Source of the DNA: Nitrospirota bacterium
Lineage (GTDB): Bacteria; Nitrospirota; Nitrospiria; Nitrospirales; UBA8639
Direction of reading: 5' to 3'
Assembly: GCA_020355985.1 (NCBI GenBank)
Contig: CP070628.1
Coordinates: forward strand, 1,191,746 to 1,199,374
Length of the DNA: 7,629 nt
Position numbers and translations under genes: made by a program. The notes beneath the pieces are model-generated. The model did no database searches. It saw only the letters and a list, made by a program, of their open reading frames with translations, and was not told the origin of the DNA. Below are positions 6,566 through 7,629 of the stretch, piece by piece; the first letter of the stretch is position 1, and the number at the start of each line of letters is the position of its first letter.

Positions 6566-7492
6566 ATGGTCAAATCAAGATCCTTCATGCAATTTCGTGC
6601 TCCACTTCTAGGGATGCTCTTGTTGTGTGTGTTGCTTGGGGGGTGCCAAACAAATCCTTATACCGATCGTTCGCAATTTTTATTAATGCCATCGGGATAC
6701 ATGAACGAAATGGGAGCGGCGCAATATGGGGAAACGTTGCAAGATCCCAAGGTCATTCTGTCAAAAGATCCCCGTGAAATTGAGCCGGTGAAACGAGTGA
6801 CCGCTCGTATTATTGAGGCCGCTAAGCGTTCCAAATATGCCGAAGCTGCTAAATCGTTTGACTGGGAAGTGACTGTTATTAAAGATGACAACACCAAAAA
6901 TGCTTGGGCGTTGCCCGGTGGGAAAATTGCGGTCTATACAGGAATTTTTCCGATGGCGAAAACCGAAGCAGGCTTGGCGGCCATTATGGGGCATGAAGTG
7001 GTTCATGCCTTGGCCCAACATGGGGGAGAGCGTATGAGTCAGGGGTTGATGGCTCAAGTGGGCATGTCTGCAGCGGCCATTCTTTTATCGACTCAGGGGG
7101 GCAATCCAGCTTTAAACCAATTAGGAATGCAGGCTATGGGACTGGGGCTTCAAGCCGGTGTGTTGTTGCCATTCAGTAGAGAGCATGAATCCGAAGCGGA
7201 TTATATCGGCGTCTTGTTAGCCGCTGATGCCGGATACGATCCTCGAGAAGCTGTGCGGATTTGGGAGCGTATGGCTGCCGCTTCTAATGGTGGAGCTCAA
7301 CCTGAATTTTTATCTACCCATCCGGCGAATGAAACACGAATTGCGAACCTCAACAAATGGATGCCTGAGGCATTGGCCATGTATCAACGTGCACCGAAAG
7401 CTTCTGACAGCACATTGCCTTCCATCACTGCCACCCCTCCTCCATCTTCTTCTTCTTCTTCGCCACAAAAAAGTAGGACTCGTTTTCGTTAA
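6566..7492 (+). CDS. M48 family metalloprotease, outer-membrane lipoprotein
   Basis: The 308-residue product (from ATG 6566) starts with a lipoprotein signal whose lipobox LGGC places the lipidated Cys at residue 27. The following Gln does not suggest inner-membrane retention, so outer-membrane attachment facing the periplasm is likely. The M48 zinc site is HEVVH (143-147), with the third ligand in EHESEAD (Glu208, Asp212). AWALPGGKIAVYTG just before the zinc helix and STHPANETRI near the end are also family hallmarks. Relatives such as E. coli LoiP, YcaL and BepA clear misfolded outer-membrane proteins. No TPR repeats like those of BepA are present; the length is closer to LoiP with an added tail. 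The last 25 residues or so are a disordered Pro/Ser-rich tail ending in basic residues. GGGAAAG lies shortly before ATG 6566, so that start is preferred to TTG 6554. It may be co-transcribed with the M16 pair. Confidence 0.93.
   Translation: MVKSRSFMQFRAPLLGMLLLCVLLGGCQTNPYTDRSQFLLMPSGYMNEMGAAQYGETLQDPKVILSKDPREIEPVKRVTARIIEAAKRSKYAEAAKSFDWEVTVIKDDNTKNAWALPGGKIAVYTGIFPMAKTEAGLAAIMGHEVVHALAQHGGERMSQGLMAQVGMSAAAILLSTQGGNPALNQLGMQAMGLGLQAGVLLPFSREHESEADYIGVLLAADAGYDPREAVRIWERMAAASNGGAQPEFLSTHPANETRIANLNKWMPEALAMYQRAPKASDSTLPSITATPPPSSSSSSPQKSRTRFR
7445..7462 (+). repeat. Short TCT trinucleotide repeat encoding a serine run
   Basis: Five in-frame TCT codons followed by TCG encode six serines in the C-terminal tail of the M48 lipoprotein, after three prolines. 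Gain or loss of a unit would change only tail length, not the reading frame. Confidence 0.7.
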
Positions 7493-7508
7493 AGCCTGAT
7501 GATAGGGT

Positions 7509-7524
7509 TCAGGTTTTTACCTGA
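7509..7524. terminator. Weak hairpin between convergent genes
   Basis: TCAGGT and its complement ACCTGA pair around a TTTT loop, 16 bases after the M48 stop and next to the stop of the presumed leftward gene. The stem is only 6 bp and no proper T-run follows on either strand, so a terminator role is tentative. Confidence 0.25.
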
Positions 7525-7525
7525 T

Positions 7526-7629
7526 TTAATGTTCATCTCTATGATTGATAAGTAGTCTTTTTAATCTCTGACGATGGCTTTGTTGAAGTCCTTTTTCCTG
7601 CATGTCATCGGTTTCTTGGTCTTGACTGG
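7526..7629 (-). CDS. C-terminal fragment of a leftward gene (partial), unknown function
   Basis: On the minus strand one frame is open from the window edge to a TAA at 7528-7526, giving 33 residues. They are polar and charged (Gln-, Asp-, Arg- and His-rich, ending RLLINHRDEH). The other two minus frames close sooner. The hydrophilic character, and its position convergent to the M48 gene with a small hairpin between, make it a plausible gene end. It is too short to assign a family. Confidence 0.35.
   Translation of the reverse strand, partial: SQDQETDDMQEKGLQQSHRQRLKRLLINHRDEH

Noticed and set aside
1..7629. CRISPR array, tRNA, rRNA, riboswitch, insertion sequence or phage module
   Set aside because: I scanned for spaced repeats, cloverleaf-like or rRNA stretches, transposase motifs and flanking inverted repeats and found none.

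Overview
The window reads as ordinary chromosome from a Gram-negative (two-membrane) bacterium. One protein carries a clear lipoprotein signal and three others carry cleavable signal peptides, so much of the encoded protein is destined for the periplasm or outer membrane. Base composition looks close to balanced, and some genes appear to start at non-ATG codons. The phylum cannot be fixed from sequence alone. The style of the M16 pair and the molybdenum protein would fit Nitrospirota or a similar environmental lineage, but this is only an impression. I see no phage, transposon, CRISPR, tRNA or rRNA.

Layout. Bases 1-382 hold the tail of a membrane protein and an overlapping short membrane-like reading frame. 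Bases 383-666 show no convincing gene. A strong 12-bp hairpin (667-696) lies just past the stop of a leftward gene (702-1256) for an exported SlyD-type FKBP peptidyl-prolyl isomerase. A divergent intergenic region of about 260 bases separates it from a rightward block. That block holds a cytoplasmic sulfite-oxidase-like molybdopterin protein (1515-2159), an enolase-superfamily dipeptide epimerase (about 2227-3330), two overlapping M16 peptidase subunits (3444-5009 catalytic, 5006-6484 non-catalytic) and an M48 metalloprotease lipoprotein (6566-7492). At the right edge a leftward frame (7526-7629) probably is the end of a convergent gene.

How the genes may work together. The two M16 proteins almost certainly form one zinc protease: the first has the HxxEH zinc site, and the second lacks it but keeps the Arg/Tyr substrate-binding pair that the first has partly lost. 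With the M48 lipoprotein, an exported prolyl isomerase and a dipeptide epimerase nearby, the locus reads as envelope protein quality control and peptide breakdown, with the epimerase acting on resulting or murein-derived dipeptides. That joint role is inference. The individual families are secure, and the epimerase's substrate is the most open question.
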